A DNA stretch of 64,000 nucleotides, taken from positions 1-64,000 of the forward strand of contig JBOEHE010000002.1 of NCBI GenBank assembly GCA_050633785.1, in the 5' to 3' direction. This document shows positions 52,237 through 61,725 of this stretch, piece after piece (position 1 is the first letter of the stretch; every line of letters begins with the position of its first letter). The notes under the pieces are model-generated. The model was not told where the DNA came from. It did not search any database and saw nothing but the letters and a program-made list of their open reading frames with translations. The position numbers and the translations under genes are program-made. Source of the DNA: CALKZN01 sp050633785 (GTDB lineage Bacteria > Pseudomonadota > Gammaproteobacteria > Arenicellales > Arenicellaceae).

Positions 52237-53076
52237 TCAATGCTTCCCCAACTCTATTGCTGATGGCGATGACATTTCGTGATTCAGGGTTAAAATAATA
52301 CCCTCTACACCCAGGATTTCACCGCTGTCAGAATAAACACCCAAGCCTTTATCTTTGACCGTTATAATGTCACCGTTTTGATGAATAATACGATAAGTAA
52401 GTTCAAATACCCGTTGCTGCTGCAAAGCAACTTGAACACATTCCCAGACATTATTTGCATCCTCTTCATGAATCAGAGACCCATAGGAAACCAATGTTTG
52501 ATTAATCAGGCTCTCAGCACTATATCCAGTAAGTTCTTCGCAGCCTTGGCTGACATATTCCATTGTCCAGCTGATATTATTACGCGATCGATAGAGCATG
52601 GCAGGTAATCGACTCACCAGACTATCCAGACTGCGATGACTGGCGTTACGAGTCTGTTCCCGACGAACCTGTGGCGTAATATCCGATAATGTCGCACTCA
52701 ATGGATAAAGCGTATCAGGCTTTATGCATTGCACGCGCATTTCGCACCAGCGAATATCACCATCAGCGCCAATCAGGCGTAACCAGATTTGCTCTGATTT
52801 GAAAGAATCAGACAGTCTTTGCAGAGCACTATCCCAGGTTGACTGGTCTTCAGGGTGTAAATAGTCAATGAACGGTTTATTCAGACTATTTATGACGCTC
52901 ATACCAGTGACAGTCTCCCAACTCTGGTTCACTTTGCTGATATGCAAGTGATGATCCAATATCATGACTACGCTTTCAAGACTATCAAGAAACTCTGATA
53001 AATCAACACCTTGACAAGAATCAAGGTTTGATGGGTTCGAAACGAATGGCGTTTTAACCCAGTTCAACAAACTCAT
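52237..53076 (-). CDS. Double-PAS-domain protein
   Basis: About 279 residues with two PAS domains and no output domain. PAS1 covers about 25-135 (SVVMILDHHLHISKVNQSWE, FIDYLHPEDQ, RLIGADGDIRWCEMRV); PAS2 about 150-265 (MEYVSQGCEELTGYSAESLI, EDANNVWECV, YRIIHQNGDIITVKDKG). The ATG at 53076 has AGGAT 6-7 bases upstream and is preferred to one two codons earlier. It is third in an operon with a soluble histidine kinase and a NarL-type regulator, so it likely modifies that signalling system, perhaps by sensing a ligand or redox state. Confidence 0.75.
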   Translation of the reverse strand: MSLLNWVKTPFVSNPSNLDSCQGVDLSEFLDSLESVVMILDHHLHISKVNQSWETVTGMSVINSLNKPFIDYLHPEDQSTWDSALQRLSDSFKSEQIWLRLIGADGDIRWCEMRVQCIKPDTLYPLSATLSDITPQVRREQTRNASHRSLDSLVSRLPAMLYRSRNNISWTMEYVSQGCEELTGYSAESLINQTLVSYGSLIHEEDANNVWECVQVALQQQRVFELTYRIIHQNGDIITVKDKGLGVYSDSGEILGVEGIILTLNHEMSSPSAIELGKH

Positions 53077-53085
53077 AAACATATC

Positions 53086-53781
53086 CTATGATTCACTCTC
53101 GGTTGCCGGATCTTCAATGAGTCTGTTAGCATCATTGTCATAGGCCCATGCAGCCAATTCCAAACGGGAATGTAAATTCAATTTTCTCAATAAGTTTTTA
53201 ACATAGACCTTCACGGTGCCATCGCTGATGTCCAACTCCCTTGCTATCAGTTTATTATTCAAGCCCTTGGTAATAAGGTACAAGGTTTCTTTCTCCCTAT
53301 CCGTCATGTCAGTAAGAATGTCTTGAGTTTGCCGTGTTTCCTCTTCATGTTTTCTTCGCAAGTGCTGAGCTACAACAGTCACCCCATCTTCACTTAAGGC
53401 AATATTCCCATCCATAACAGACAGCAATTGGTTTAACATATCTTCAGGAGCAGTATCTTTTTGCAGATAACCATTCGCGCCATGGCCCAATGCATCCAAT
53501 AGTTTTTCCTGATCTTCGCAGGCTGTCAGGATAACTATTTTCAACTCATGATCACTGTTGCGTATTTCTTGCAATAACTCCAGCCCACTTTGGTCCGGCA
53601 TCTGTAGATCCAATAATAAGATATCAGGATAAATATCATCCAATGCAACCAGTAAGTCAGCGCCATTTTCAAACTCGGCAATCACGGTCAGTTCTTCAGT
53701 TTCATTTAACAGTTCAACCACTCCTCGACGAAAAAGAGGGTGATCATCCACTACGACAACGGATATTTTTCTATCTATCAT
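53086..53781 (-). CDS. NarL/LuxR-family response regulator
   Basis: A 231-residue response regulator. Receiver: ISVVVVDDHPLFRRGVVELL, phospho-acceptor in ILLLDLQMPDQSG (D58), VILTACEDQEKL. C-terminal LuxR-type helix-turn-helix: LTDMTDREKETLYLITKGLN, ARELDISDGTVKVYVKNLL. Its start overlaps the kinase stop by 4 bases, so the two form a pair. The adjacent, divergent tdm-dmm gene cluster is the most likely target, but this is inferred from position. Confidence 0.85.
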   Translation of the reverse strand: MIDRKISVVVVDDHPLFRRGVVELLNETEELTVIAEFENGADLLVALDDIYPDILLLDLQMPDQSGLELLQEIRNSDHELKIVILTACEDQEKLLDALGHGANGYLQKDTAPEDMLNQLLSVMDGNIALSEDGVTVVAQHLRRKHEEETRQTQDILTDMTDREKETLYLITKGLNNKLIARELDISDGTVKVYVKNLLRKLNLHSRLELAAWAYDNDANRLIEDPATESES

Positions 53782-54947
53782 TGTTGCTCTCCAAGAGCCA
53801 GAATAAGCTCAACTCGAGTCCCGCATTTTTGACGTGGTGTGATATTCAACTCTCCCTTAATTCGAGCAGCACGTTCCTGCATGATTCTCAAGCCGAAACT
53901 ATCCACTTTCGTCATATCAGGATCAATACCAACACCATTATCTTCTATGCAGACCTGCAATGATAACTCATTGATATTTCTAATAATAACTCGACTGTGA
54001 GTCGCATGAGAATGACGCACTATATTACTCAAAGCTTCTCGAATAATATACAGAATCTGCAGCGCTTGTTTAGGTGATAAAAGGTTATGCGGCAAGCGAT
54101 TATCCAACTCAAAAACAATGCCTGAACGTTGTTCAAACTCCTTGATGGAATCAGCCACTGCCTGGGGTAAACGTTGGCCATGCATACTCAAACGAGAGGT
54201 AGTAATCAACTCTCTGGTTTGTCGGTAAGCGCTGTGAGTATAAACCGCTAAATCTTCAGTAATTGGACTTAGCTGCTGGTATTGTTTCTCCTGACATAAA
54301 CTATTAAGTTTTGCACTTTTAACTCTCAAATACCCAAGGATTTGAGCCAGTGAATCATGCAGTTCTGCAGCGTGAATAGTACGTTCCGCCTGAATAGATT
54401 CGCCAATTCTCTGCTGAACTAAATACCATGCCGAAATACCCTTGCCAAGAGAGTCCTTCATCTTCTCGGTATGCCAGCGAATAGTATTATTAAGTGGAGT
54501 TTTCTGTTTAAAAAACAGTATGGCCCAGACACTACGGTCATCATCTTCTGTCAATAAACTGGCTTGAAGCTGCCCAGTCTGAAGACCTGGTAAACTCATA
54601 GAAATAGCATCTTTTGACTGCTTAGCTCTGAAAGCACGTCGCAATTGTTGCAACATACCTAAGGGTGGCTCGACACCGCAAGCATGCTGAATAAAACTAC
54701 CGTCATTTGATGGGGAATTAACCAAGATATAAAGGTGGCACTGTTTGGATTCAGAAAATACTCGGTCAAGGTGGTTTTGCAGTGGTTGGAGAAACTCTGG
54801 CAATGATGCATTCAAATCTGTGACCGTTGCCAGTTCAAAGGCCATTTCATGATAGAACTGATCTGATAGAGAATCCACCGAACGACCGTCAACACCTGAT
54901 GTACCGGTGTTTAAACGGTTCAGCCAATAAGTCAACTTTGCGATCAT
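53778..54947 (-). CDS. Soluble NarX/DegS-type sensor histidine kinase
   Basis: About 389 residues without membrane segments. A GAF-like N-terminal half is followed by a HisKA_3 dimerisation region with the phospho-histidine in AAELHDSLAQILGYLR and an HATPase domain (REALSNIVRHSHATHSRVII, VCIEDNGVGIDPD, GLRIMQERAARIKGEL). This is the kinase type that pairs with NarL regulators, as found immediately downstream. The ATG at 54947 has a GGGGGAG ribosome site 6-9 bases upstream and is preferred to the ATG at 54965. It is cytoplasmic, so it senses an internal signal. It is divergent from tdm. Confidence 0.82.
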   Translation of the reverse strand: MIAKLTYWLNRLNTGTSGVDGRSVDSLSDQFYHEMAFELATVTDLNASLPEFLQPLQNHLDRVFSESKQCHLYILVNSPSNDGSFIQHACGVEPPLGMLQQLRRAFRAKQSKDAISMSLPGLQTGQLQASLLTEDDDRSVWAILFFKQKTPLNNTIRWHTEKMKDSLGKGISAWYLVQQRIGESIQAERTIHAAELHDSLAQILGYLRVKSAKLNSLCQEKQYQQLSPITEDLAVYTHSAYRQTRELITTSRLSMHGQRLPQAVADSIKEFEQRSGIVFELDNRLPHNLLSPKQALQILYIIREALSNIVRHSHATHSRVIIRNINELSLQVCIEDNGVGIDPDMTKVDSFGLRIMQERAARIKGELNITPRQKCGTRVELILALGEQQ

Positions 54948-55279
54948 AACAGTCTTCTCCCCCATGTGGATCTTCTTATGTATTTAGAAGGTTCTGGGCA
55001 GTTGAGCCTAGCGTTTATTTATATACAACATTAAACGCTGCCAACCATAATTTATATTATAGACGACAAATCATACCAGAAACTAAGGGTCCGAAGCGAT
55101 TACTACCTCAGGGGTATGCCTTATTGAGGATTGTCTTAAAACCGTGAACAGTAGATAGTCATTGTGCTGAAGCGCTTCGGTTATAGACACTCTTCCATCA
55201 GTGTCCAGAATAAAAAATGACAAGCAACCATTCTCTTTAGCAAGTAAGAAAAATAACCTTAATTTAAGAGTCGCTATCT
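54948..55279. promoter_or_regulatory. Divergent promoter region between sensor kinase and tdm
   Basis: About 330 bases without a gene. A perfect palindrome GAAGCGCTTC lies at 55169-55178, about 100 bases before tdm; a related CGAAGCG word occurs near 55093. It is a candidate operator for the adjacent response regulator or another factor. No strong -35/-10 pair stands out. Confidence 0.4.
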
Positions 55280-57610
55280 ATGGCAACAGTCACTACACAA
55301 ACATCCCTGACAAAGACCGCTTTTTTAAACTTGCAGTACCCTATGGATGCGAAAGTATACAGAGTCGCTGGTCAAGATGCTATAAGCATCACCCTGTCTC
55401 AAGGTGACCAGGTTGACATAGAGTCGCAAGACGGACAGCAGGACTGTGAAATTATCGTCTTGGATAAAAAAGGACATATTGCTCCAGAGTTGCTTACAAC
55501 ACAGAATGTAGTGACTGCCAGCAAGACGGCCCTGCAATTAGAGGAGAGTTCAAATGCCAGCGCAGCGCTGCAAGCTCGTTTCAATAGCTGGGGAGTCAAT
55601 CACCAACATCTGCAACAGGCTCTGTACTACAGCGCAGACTCATTACCTTCATTCAAGATAGAGCATACTCTAACACTGATTATTATAGCTGCTGGCAATA
55701 AGATGTCCGCCCACGATCAAGACCTTGCAACCGAACTAAACATCACGGTTGTACATAAGGAACCTCAATTTGAACATCTACCAGAACCTCTAGCTCCTCC
55801 TGTTGAAGAAATTCGAATCCCTCACAGCAGTGCACGAACGTATGAGGTCAAAGCTGGGGAGTGGATTCAAATTATTGATGTCGCAGGCAAACAATGCTCC
55901 GACTTTCTTGCTTTCGATAAAGCCGCATTAGAGGAACAACAAGTGCTGAAGGGTCTGGACCCAACAGCCACCCGAACGATCACAGGCATCAGCACACCAG
56001 AACCGGGACTCTATTCTCGTTTTCTGGACTCAGACATGCAGACAATGGTGGAACTGGTTCAGGACACCGTTGGTCGCCACGATAGTTTTTTAATGGCCTG
56101 CACGCCCAAATACTATGAAGACAGTGGCCATTTCGGTCACATCAGTTGCACTGAAAATTTCAATAATGCATTAAGCATTTATGGCATTGAGCCGCGAGCT
56201 GCATGGCCTGCGGTTAATTTCTTTTTTAATACAACCGTACTGCCTTGTAGCACCGTTGCAGTCGACGAACCGTGGTCCAGACCAGGCGATTATGTCTTAT
56301 TACGCGCAACGCGTGACCTGATCTGTGCATCATCTGCCTGCCCCGACGACATTGATCCAGCTAATGGTTGGGTTCCAACAGACATTCAGGTGCGCATTTA
56401 TGGTGCAGAACATAACTTTCCACGTGCGAATGCCTATCGCACCTCGGCTCAGGAACTACCTCGCATGACAAAAAACACTGGCTTTCATAGCCGAACTTCT
56501 GCTTTGACACAACGTTTTACCGAATACCGAGGTTACTGGGTAGCAACCGAATATGAAGGCTGGGGAGCCAAAGCAGAATATCTGGCTTGTCGGGAACGGG
56601 TTGCCATGATTGACCTGTCGCCTCTGCGCAAATTTGAAGTTAATGGTCCTGATGCAGAAGAATTAATGCAATACGCCATTACTCGAAATGTCCGCCGCCT
56701 AGCTGTCGGTCAAATCGTCTACTCTGCCATCTGTCAGGAAACGGGTGGCATGATTGATGATGGGACTTTGTTCCGCATGGGCGAACAAAGTTTTCGCTGG
56801 ATTTGTGGAGACCCCTATACCGGCATATGGCTCAAAGATGTGGCTGAAAAAAAGGGCTATCGAGTGAGTATCCGTAACTCAACCGAACAGTTACATAATG
56901 TCGCAGTGCAAGGGCCTAACAGCCGGGATTTGCTGGCAAAGATCATCTGGTCACCCGAATCTCAACCAGATGTAGAGAATCTAGCCTGGTTTCATTTGAT
57001 GATTGGCCGTTTAAACGGCCCCAAAGGCAAACCTTTAATGATATCTCGAACCGGTTACACTGGTGAGCTGGGATTTGAAGTCTGGTGTCATCCAGACGAT
57101 GCCAATACGCTCTGGGATGCTATCTGGGAAGCCGGACAAGAGTATAACATTGCTCCATTAGGCTTTGATGCACTGGATATGCTGCGCATTGAAGCAGGGT
57201 TGATCTTTGCAGACCACGAATTTTGCCCAGAGACCAACCCTTTCGAAGCTGGTATTGGCTTTACCGTACCGTTAAAAAGCAAAGAAGATGACTTTATCGG
57301 ACGTGAAGCGATTGTGAAGCAAAACCCGGAAAGTCGGCACAAATTGGTAGGAGTCATACTGGACGGTCCTGAACCCACCTCACACGGTGAACAGGTTTAT
57401 CAGGGGCGATATCCAGTTGGCGTTATCACCAGTACTACCTTTTCACCAATTTTAAGAAAACAGATAGCCCTGTGCCGTGTGGCACCCGAATTTGCCCAGA
57501 CAGGCACACGAATAGAAGTAGGACAACTTGACGGCCACCAAAAAAGGTTAGCCGGAGAAGTTGTTCCTCTGCCTTTTTATGATCCAGAGCGCAGCCGCGT
57601 TCGTTCATAA
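55280..57610 (+). CDS. tdm: Trimethylamine N-oxide demethylase
   Basis: A 776-residue two-part enzyme that splits TMAO into dimethylamine and formaldehyde. The N-terminal ~390 residues are a DUF1989-type catalytic domain. The C-terminal ~360 residues are a GcvT-like tetrahydrofolate-binding domain (YRGYWVATEYEGWGAKAEY, GGMIDDGTLFRMGE, ISRTGYTGELGFEVWCHPDD), which can capture formaldehyde as methylene-THF. Cysteines at about 274, 290 and 354 have the same spacing (16 and 64) as the metal-binding cysteines I recall for Methylocella Tdm (263, 279, 343). It is first in the cluster with dmmDABC. Start codon choice rests on the track to the DUF1989 domain; the ribosome site is weak. Confidence 0.92.
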   Translation: MATVTTQTSLTKTAFLNLQYPMDAKVYRVAGQDAISITLSQGDQVDIESQDGQQDCEIIVLDKKGHIAPELLTTQNVVTASKTALQLEESSNASAALQARFNSWGVNHQHLQQALYYSADSLPSFKIEHTLTLIIIAAGNKMSAHDQDLATELNITVVHKEPQFEHLPEPLAPPVEEIRIPHSSARTYEVKAGEWIQIIDVAGKQCSDFLAFDKAALEEQQVLKGLDPTATRTITGISTPEPGLYSRFLDSDMQTMVELVQDTVGRHDSFLMACTPKYYEDSGHFGHISCTENFNNALSIYGIEPRAAWPAVNFFFNTTVLPCSTVAVDEPWSRPGDYVLLRATRDLICASSACPDDIDPANGWVPTDIQVRIYGAEHNFPRANAYRTSAQELPRMTKNTGFHSRTSALTQRFTEYRGYWVATEYEGWGAKAEYLACRERVAMIDLSPLRKFEVNGPDAEELMQYAITRNVRRLAVGQIVYSAICQETGGMIDDGTLFRMGEQSFRWICGDPYTGIWLKDVAEKKGYRVSIRNSTEQLHNVAVQGPNSRDLLAKIIWSPESQPDVENLAWFHLMIGRLNGPKGKPLMISRTGYTGELGFEVWCHPDDANTLWDAIWEAGQEYNIAPLGFDALDMLRIEAGLIFADHEFCPETNPFEAGIGFTVPLKSKEDDFIGREAIVKQNPESRHKLVGVILDGPEPTSHGEQVYQGRYPVGVITSTTFSPILRKQIALCRVAPEFAQTGTRIEVGQLDGHQKRLAGEVVPLPFYDPERSRVRS

Positions 57611-57673
57611 ACGTTTACACACTGGAGAATAATTTTTAATTCACCTTTTTATATTTAACACCGGAGAAAGAAC

Positions 57674-58807
57674 ATGACTGCATCGTGGAGATTTTCAACA
57701 CTTGCTGAACGCCATCGCGCTATGGGCTCTGATTTAGAAGATTGGAGCGGAATGGGTACAGCCTGGTCGTATGACAAAGATCAGCAGGAAGAATACCTGG
57801 CCATTCGAACAAAAGCTGGTTTCATGGATGTTTCAGGTTTGAAAAAAGTTCATATCACGGGCCCCCATGCCAGCCACGTGATTGACCGGGCAACCACTCG
57901 CAATATTGAAAAGCTTCGGCCAGGCCGTTCAACCTACGCTTGCATGCTCAATGACGAAGGTAAATTCATTGATGACTGTGTAATTTATCGTATGGGACCC
58001 AACAGTTTCATGGTAGTACATGGCTCAGGTCAGGGACACGAACAATTAACCAGAGCAGCTACGGGAAGAGATGTATCACTTCGTTTTGATGACAACCTTC
58101 ACGATATTTCGCTACAAGGCCCATTGGCTGTCGATTTTCTGGACAACCATGTAGAAGGCATTCGTAACTTGAATTACTTCAACCATATGCAGACTACTCT
58201 GTTTGATTGTCCGGTGATGATTTCCCGCACAGGCTACACCGGTGAACGTGGCTACGAATTATTCTGCCGCGGCCAGGATGCACCTTTAATTTGGGACACA
58301 CTGGAAGAGCAAGGTAAACCGATGGGCATCATCCCTACTCGCTTTACCACTCTGGACTTACTGCGAGCAGAAAGTTATTTGCTCTTTTTCCCTTATGATA
58401 ACTCCGAGATGTATCCGTTCGAAAATGAAAAACACGGCGATACATTATGGGAATTAGGTCTGGATTTCACAGTATCTCCCGGTAAAACAGGATTCCGTGG
58501 GGCTGAAGAACATTATCGTCTGGAAGGCAAAGAGCGTTTTAAAATCTACGGTGTCCTGCTTGAAGGAACAACCCCTGCAGAAGAAGGCGCTCCTCTAATG
58601 AAAGATGGTGAACAAGTCGGTGTTGTCACCATAGGGATGCATTCCACTCTGAATAACCACAATGTAGGTATCGCACGTATGCCTGTTGATTGCGCTGTTG
58701 ACGGAACACAAATGTCGGTTAAAAACGCCGATGGAGAAATCCCATGCACGGCGCATTCCATGCCGTTCTACGATCCAGATAAAAAGATCCGTACCGCAAA
58801 AGGTTAA
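57674..58807 (+). CDS. dmmD: GcvT-like THF-dependent protein of dimethylamine demethylation (DmmD)
   Basis: A 377-residue aminomethyltransferase-family protein: EEYLAIRTKAGFMDVSGLKK, YACMLNDEGKFIDDCVIYRM, SRTGYTGERGYELFCRG. It lacks an extra catalytic domain. In dmmDABC operons and in the related heme-dependent oxidative N-demethylase, this subunit transfers the formaldehyde unit to tetrahydrofolate. It lies directly upstream of the other three dmm genes, in the expected order, separated by a hairpin. A CGGAGAAAG ribosome site precedes the ATG; a near-copy (ACACTGGAGAA) is 40 bases further upstream. Other THF-dependent demethylases (dimethylglycine, DMSP) are relatives, but context points to DmmD. 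Confidence 0.83.
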   Translation: MTASWRFSTLAERHRAMGSDLEDWSGMGTAWSYDKDQQEEYLAIRTKAGFMDVSGLKKVHITGPHASHVIDRATTRNIEKLRPGRSTYACMLNDEGKFIDDCVIYRMGPNSFMVVHGSGQGHEQLTRAATGRDVSLRFDDNLHDISLQGPLAVDFLDNHVEGIRNLNYFNHMQTTLFDCPVMISRTGYTGERGYELFCRGQDAPLIWDTLEEQGKPMGIIPTRFTTLDLLRAESYLLFFPYDNSEMYPFENEKHGDTLWELGLDFTVSPGKTGFRGAEEHYRLEGKERFKIYGVLLEGTTPAEEGAPLMKDGEQVGVVTIGMHSTLNNHNVGIARMPVDCAVDGTQMSVKNADGEIPCTAHSMPFYDPDKKIRTAKG

Positions 58808-58813
58808 ACAAAC

Positions 58814-58864
58814 GCGCTATCTTGAATAAGCTAACTGCTTATTTGTGATAGCGCTTCCTTTTTT
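58814..58864 (+). terminator. Terminator or attenuator between dmmD and dmmA
   Basis: GCGCTATC and GATAGCGC form the base of the stem, and AATAAGC/GCTTATT pair inside it around a TAACT loop; the stem is followed by TTCCTTTTTT. It has the form of a rho-independent terminator, yet lies inside the operon, so partial read-through or an internal promoter is implied. Confidence 0.7.
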
Positions 58865-58893
58865 AAGATATTCAATGAGAAATAAGCATCACC

Positions 58894-59502
58894 ATGTCCA
58901 AATTTGAATTTCCAGTATCGATAAAAAGCCGCCCAACCTACAGCACTTTACAAGCAAGACCCGGTACCCACCACTTATTTGTCGCTGATGCGGAAGGAGC
59001 ACAAGCGATTGTAGAAGTCGCTGACAACAATACGGCTATGATAGCCAATGCCCATATCATTTATATCCCTAAAAACTCCGGCGATAGCTATATTGCCAAA
59101 TTGGAAGCACTCAAGGCAAAGCAGCTCTATGTCGGCCCTAGCTTTGAAGCGGCCCTGCCACGTTTACGCCAATGTTTGAATAATGCACATACAGGCACTC
59201 AAATTTACCTGACCGGAACAGAAGGGTTAATGGGACAATCCATGGCAGAGGCCATCAACGCAGGAATACCTCATACTGCGATTCAGACCGAGCATCGTGG
59301 CTCGGTAGCACGCAGAATGCAATGCGTTCATTGCAAAGGTATCACCGAAGATGTCATAACCGACCCTTTTGTTTGCTCTCATTGTCACTTGAACCTGTTC
59401 GTACGTGATCATTATTCACGACGTATAGCAGCCTTTCAGGGCGTCTGTATTGACGCTGAAGATCCCGGTAATGTACCAGATGCAGTGGAGTTATATAAAT
59501 GA
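58894..59502 (+). CDS. dmmA: Dimethylamine monooxygenase subunit DmmA
   Basis: A 202-residue protein with an N-terminal Rossmann-like part (IANAHIIYIPKNSGDSYIAK, GTQIYLTGTEGLMGQSMAEA) and a C-terminal zinc-ribbon- or rubredoxin-like part with two CxxC pairs (MQCVHCKG and FVCSHCHLNL). This is the pattern of the DmmA family. With the reductase and heme subunits it makes up dimethylamine monooxygenase, which gives methylamine and formaldehyde. Its stop overlaps the start of dmmB by 4 bases. Confidence 0.83.
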   Translation: MSKFEFPVSIKSRPTYSTLQARPGTHHLFVADAEGAQAIVEVADNNTAMIANAHIIYIPKNSGDSYIAKLEALKAKQLYVGPSFEAALPRLRQCLNNAHTGTQIYLTGTEGLMGQSMAEAINAGIPHTAIQTEHRGSVARRMQCVHCKGITEDVITDPFVCSHCHLNLFVRDHYSRRIAAFQGVCIDAEDPGNVPDAVELYK

Positions 59503-60464
59503 GTGTTGGTGGAGAAAAAATCGCCGTCAGAGTAAGCGACATTGTCAAGGTTAACGAATTAGTAACTCGTTTTAAATTTGAACGCACCGATGGCAAACTG
59601 ATGCCTGCTTTCTCAGGAGGAGCACACACTGTCGTTGAAATGCAAGATGGGGACATACAAAGACGTAACCCTTACTCATTAATGTCCAGTCCGTTTGACC
59701 TGTCCTGCTATACCATATCCGTTCGCCGCGACGACGAAGGTCGAGGTGGTTCATTGTTTATGCACCAAAAGGTCAAAATAGGCGATGAAATGTCTATCAG
59801 CTACCCCGTAAACTTATTTTCTTTAGATTTGCGGGCAAAAAAGCACCTGATGATTGCTGGCGGTATTGGCATCACACCTTTTTTAGCACAAATCCCTCAA
59901 ATCAGTAGCTTGCACGGTCACTTCGAACTGCATTATGCGACTCGTTCGCCTTCTCTGGCCAGTTACGCTGACACCTTGACAACACAACACCCTGACAATG
60001 TGCACGTCTATTATGATGATATGAAGCAGTTCATCAACTTGGAAGGGCTTTTGACAGGTCAACCTCTGGGCACGCATCTGTATGTTTGTGGCCCCAAGGG
60101 TATGATTGAATGGGTACGTAAGACAGCTGCAGAATACGGCTGGCCCCGAGAAACCGTGCACTACGAAGAGTTTCTCGCTCCTGCTCCGGGCAAACCATTC
60201 CAGGTAGAATTGGCAACCTCAAAGAAAACTATTCAGGTCGGTGAAAGCCAGAGCCTTTTGGAAGCCATGGAGAGCGCTGGTGTCGAAGCACCTTATTTAT
60301 GCCGAGGTGGTGCCTGCGGTCAGTGTGAAACTGATGTTTGCAGCTCTGATGGTTCCTTTATTCATAACGACCATTGGTTGGATGAGGAACAACGAGCCAG
60401 TGGCCAAAAAATCATGCCTTGTGTCTCACGCTTCGAGGGTAAGTCCCTCGTTATTGATCGCTAA
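59499..60464 (+). CDS. dmmB: Dimethylamine monooxygenase reductase subunit DmmB (FMN, 2Fe-2S)
   Basis: A 321-residue reductase of the phthalate-dioxygenase-reductase/VanB type. It has a flavin domain (RRNPYSLMSSPFDLSCYTIS), an NAD domain (LMIAGGIGITPFLAQI, LYVCGPKGMIEWV) and a C-terminal plant-type ferredoxin domain with cysteines in APYLCRGGACGQCETDVC and a final cysteine in IMPCVSRF. It passes electrons from NAD(P)H to the heme subunit. It is in the expected place in dmmDABC, coupled to dmmA. Confidence 0.87.
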   Translation: MSVGGEKIAVRVSDIVKVNELVTRFKFERTDGKLMPAFSGGAHTVVEMQDGDIQRRNPYSLMSSPFDLSCYTISVRRDDEGRGGSLFMHQKVKIGDEMSISYPVNLFSLDLRAKKHLMIAGGIGITPFLAQIPQISSLHGHFELHYATRSPSLASYADTLTTQHPDNVHVYYDDMKQFINLEGLLTGQPLGTHLYVCGPKGMIEWVRKTAAEYGWPRETVHYEEFLAPAPGKPFQVELATSKKTIQVGESQSLLEAMESAGVEAPYLCRGGACGQCETDVCSSDGSFIHNDHWLDEEQRASGQKIMPCVSRFEGKSLVIDR

Positions 60465-60474
60465 CGGAGTAATT

Positions 60475-61530
60475 ATGTCCACACAAACCCAATCTATTCA
60501 GTTCAAACAAGAAACGTTTCGTGACGACTATACATTCAGTAACTCTGACTGGGCAATTCAACGTTTCCCATTCCCTTTCCATGAAGACAGCTATATGTAC
60601 TCTGTGAATATGGAACAACATCGTGGTGGGCCAGAAGGCAGCATCTATGAAAAACGTTTTGATGTCGATGAACATTATGTCGCTGAAATGGCAGACCGCG
60701 CCTTAGTACTGGAAGAAGATCCCTTACGGTGTCAGTCTCTACCGCATATGACACTGGCTGGCTGGGATTTGCTGGAATTGATCATGGTATCAAAGTCAGA
60801 AGACTATCCTGATTTATTTGAACTCCACCAGAACGGCAACCAATGGCGCTGGATCAATAAACCTATGGGGGTAGATGACAGTTTCACTTTCCTTGATGAA
60901 ACAACTCTACCTTACGGCCCTATGGAATATATTACACGTCAAACGCAAGGAGATTTTTGCGTGTTGGATCAACGCGATGACAATTTGTGGATGGATGCCG
61001 GTATGGTCACTACTCAAGCAGATTGGTCGTTGGATTTTGACTTGGGAATGAATTTCTTTGAATGGCATGCTCCAGTGCCCAAAGCTCACGAAATGGGCAT
61101 ATTCAAACGTGCATTAAAGTTTTTATTAGCCATTCAAAATGGTTCCCCGGCCCGACGTCTTAACTGGACCATGACAGTAAACCCCTTACTGGATACCAGC
61201 CCAGAGAATTACCACAAGTGGGGCATTCAAAAAACCAGCATGACACCGCAGAACGTCGGCAATAAACAGCATTTACGTGTGGAATTGCAGACCTTTTTCC
61301 GGCTGCCTCGTTCCAATGCGCTGGTTTTTCCAATCCGATGCTATCTGATTAAACTGGAAGAGCTCGTTACTGTTCCCAAATGGGGGCGTCGTCTACACCG
61401 GGTAATCCGTGACTTACCCGAAGAATTGGCAACCTATAAGGGTTTTATTGATAACCGACCTTTGATTCTTGAATACCTGTCACAGTTTGACGATGGAGCA
61501 GAAACCTCAGCTGGAGTGTGGCCGGATTAA
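60475..61530 (+). CDS. dmmC: Heme-dependent dimethylamine monooxygenase subunit DmmC (DUF3445)
   Basis: A 351-residue protein of the DUF3445/heme-dependent oxidative N-demethylase family, which carries the heme and forms the oxygenase site. Visible segments include DWAIQRFPFPFHEDSYMYSV, DPLRCQSLPHMTLAGWDLLE, LNWTMTVNPLLDTSPENYHK and LRVELQTFFRLPRSNALVFP. A longer upstream reading overlaps dmmB out of frame and is rejected; the ATG at 60475 has ACGGAG before it and lies 10 bases after dmmB. Product methylamine goes to GmaS. Confidence 0.85.
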   Translation: MSTQTQSIQFKQETFRDDYTFSNSDWAIQRFPFPFHEDSYMYSVNMEQHRGGPEGSIYEKRFDVDEHYVAEMADRALVLEEDPLRCQSLPHMTLAGWDLLELIMVSKSEDYPDLFELHQNGNQWRWINKPMGVDDSFTFLDETTLPYGPMEYITRQTQGDFCVLDQRDDNLWMDAGMVTTQADWSLDFDLGMNFFEWHAPVPKAHEMGIFKRALKFLLAIQNGSPARRLNWTMTVNPLLDTSPENYHKWGIQKTSMTPQNVGNKQHLRVELQTFFRLPRSNALVFPIRCYLIKLEELVTVPKWGRRLHRVIRDLPEELATYKGFIDNRPLILEYLSQFDDGAETSAGVWPD

Positions 61531-61725
61531 TGGTTTAAACAGGCAACTATTCTTTGATCAATTTAATAATTTAGTGTTAACAGGGTCTAACAGTATCAGC
61601 CTGCCACTAAAAATAGTATTTGACTGTGAGACGCATTTTCCAAAATGTGTCTTGCGGTTGGCTTAGGCGACTATGTTTTCAACATTGTCGCTTTTTTTAT
61701 AACTATAAGAAGACCAGGAGATACT
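61531..61725 (+). promoter_or_regulatory. Spacer between dmmC and ammonium transporter gene
   Basis: No gene. GTTAACAGGGTCTAACAG (61576-61593) has two TAACAG words 10 bases apart, and GACGCATTTTCCAAAATGTGTC near 61629-61650 is an imperfect hairpin. An AGGAG ribosome site precedes the ATG at 61726. Confidence 0.35.

Noticed and set aside
60241..60474. N-terminal extension of dmmC
   Set aside because: It overlaps dmmB out of frame, and the DUF3445 protein has a good ATG with ribosome site at 60475.
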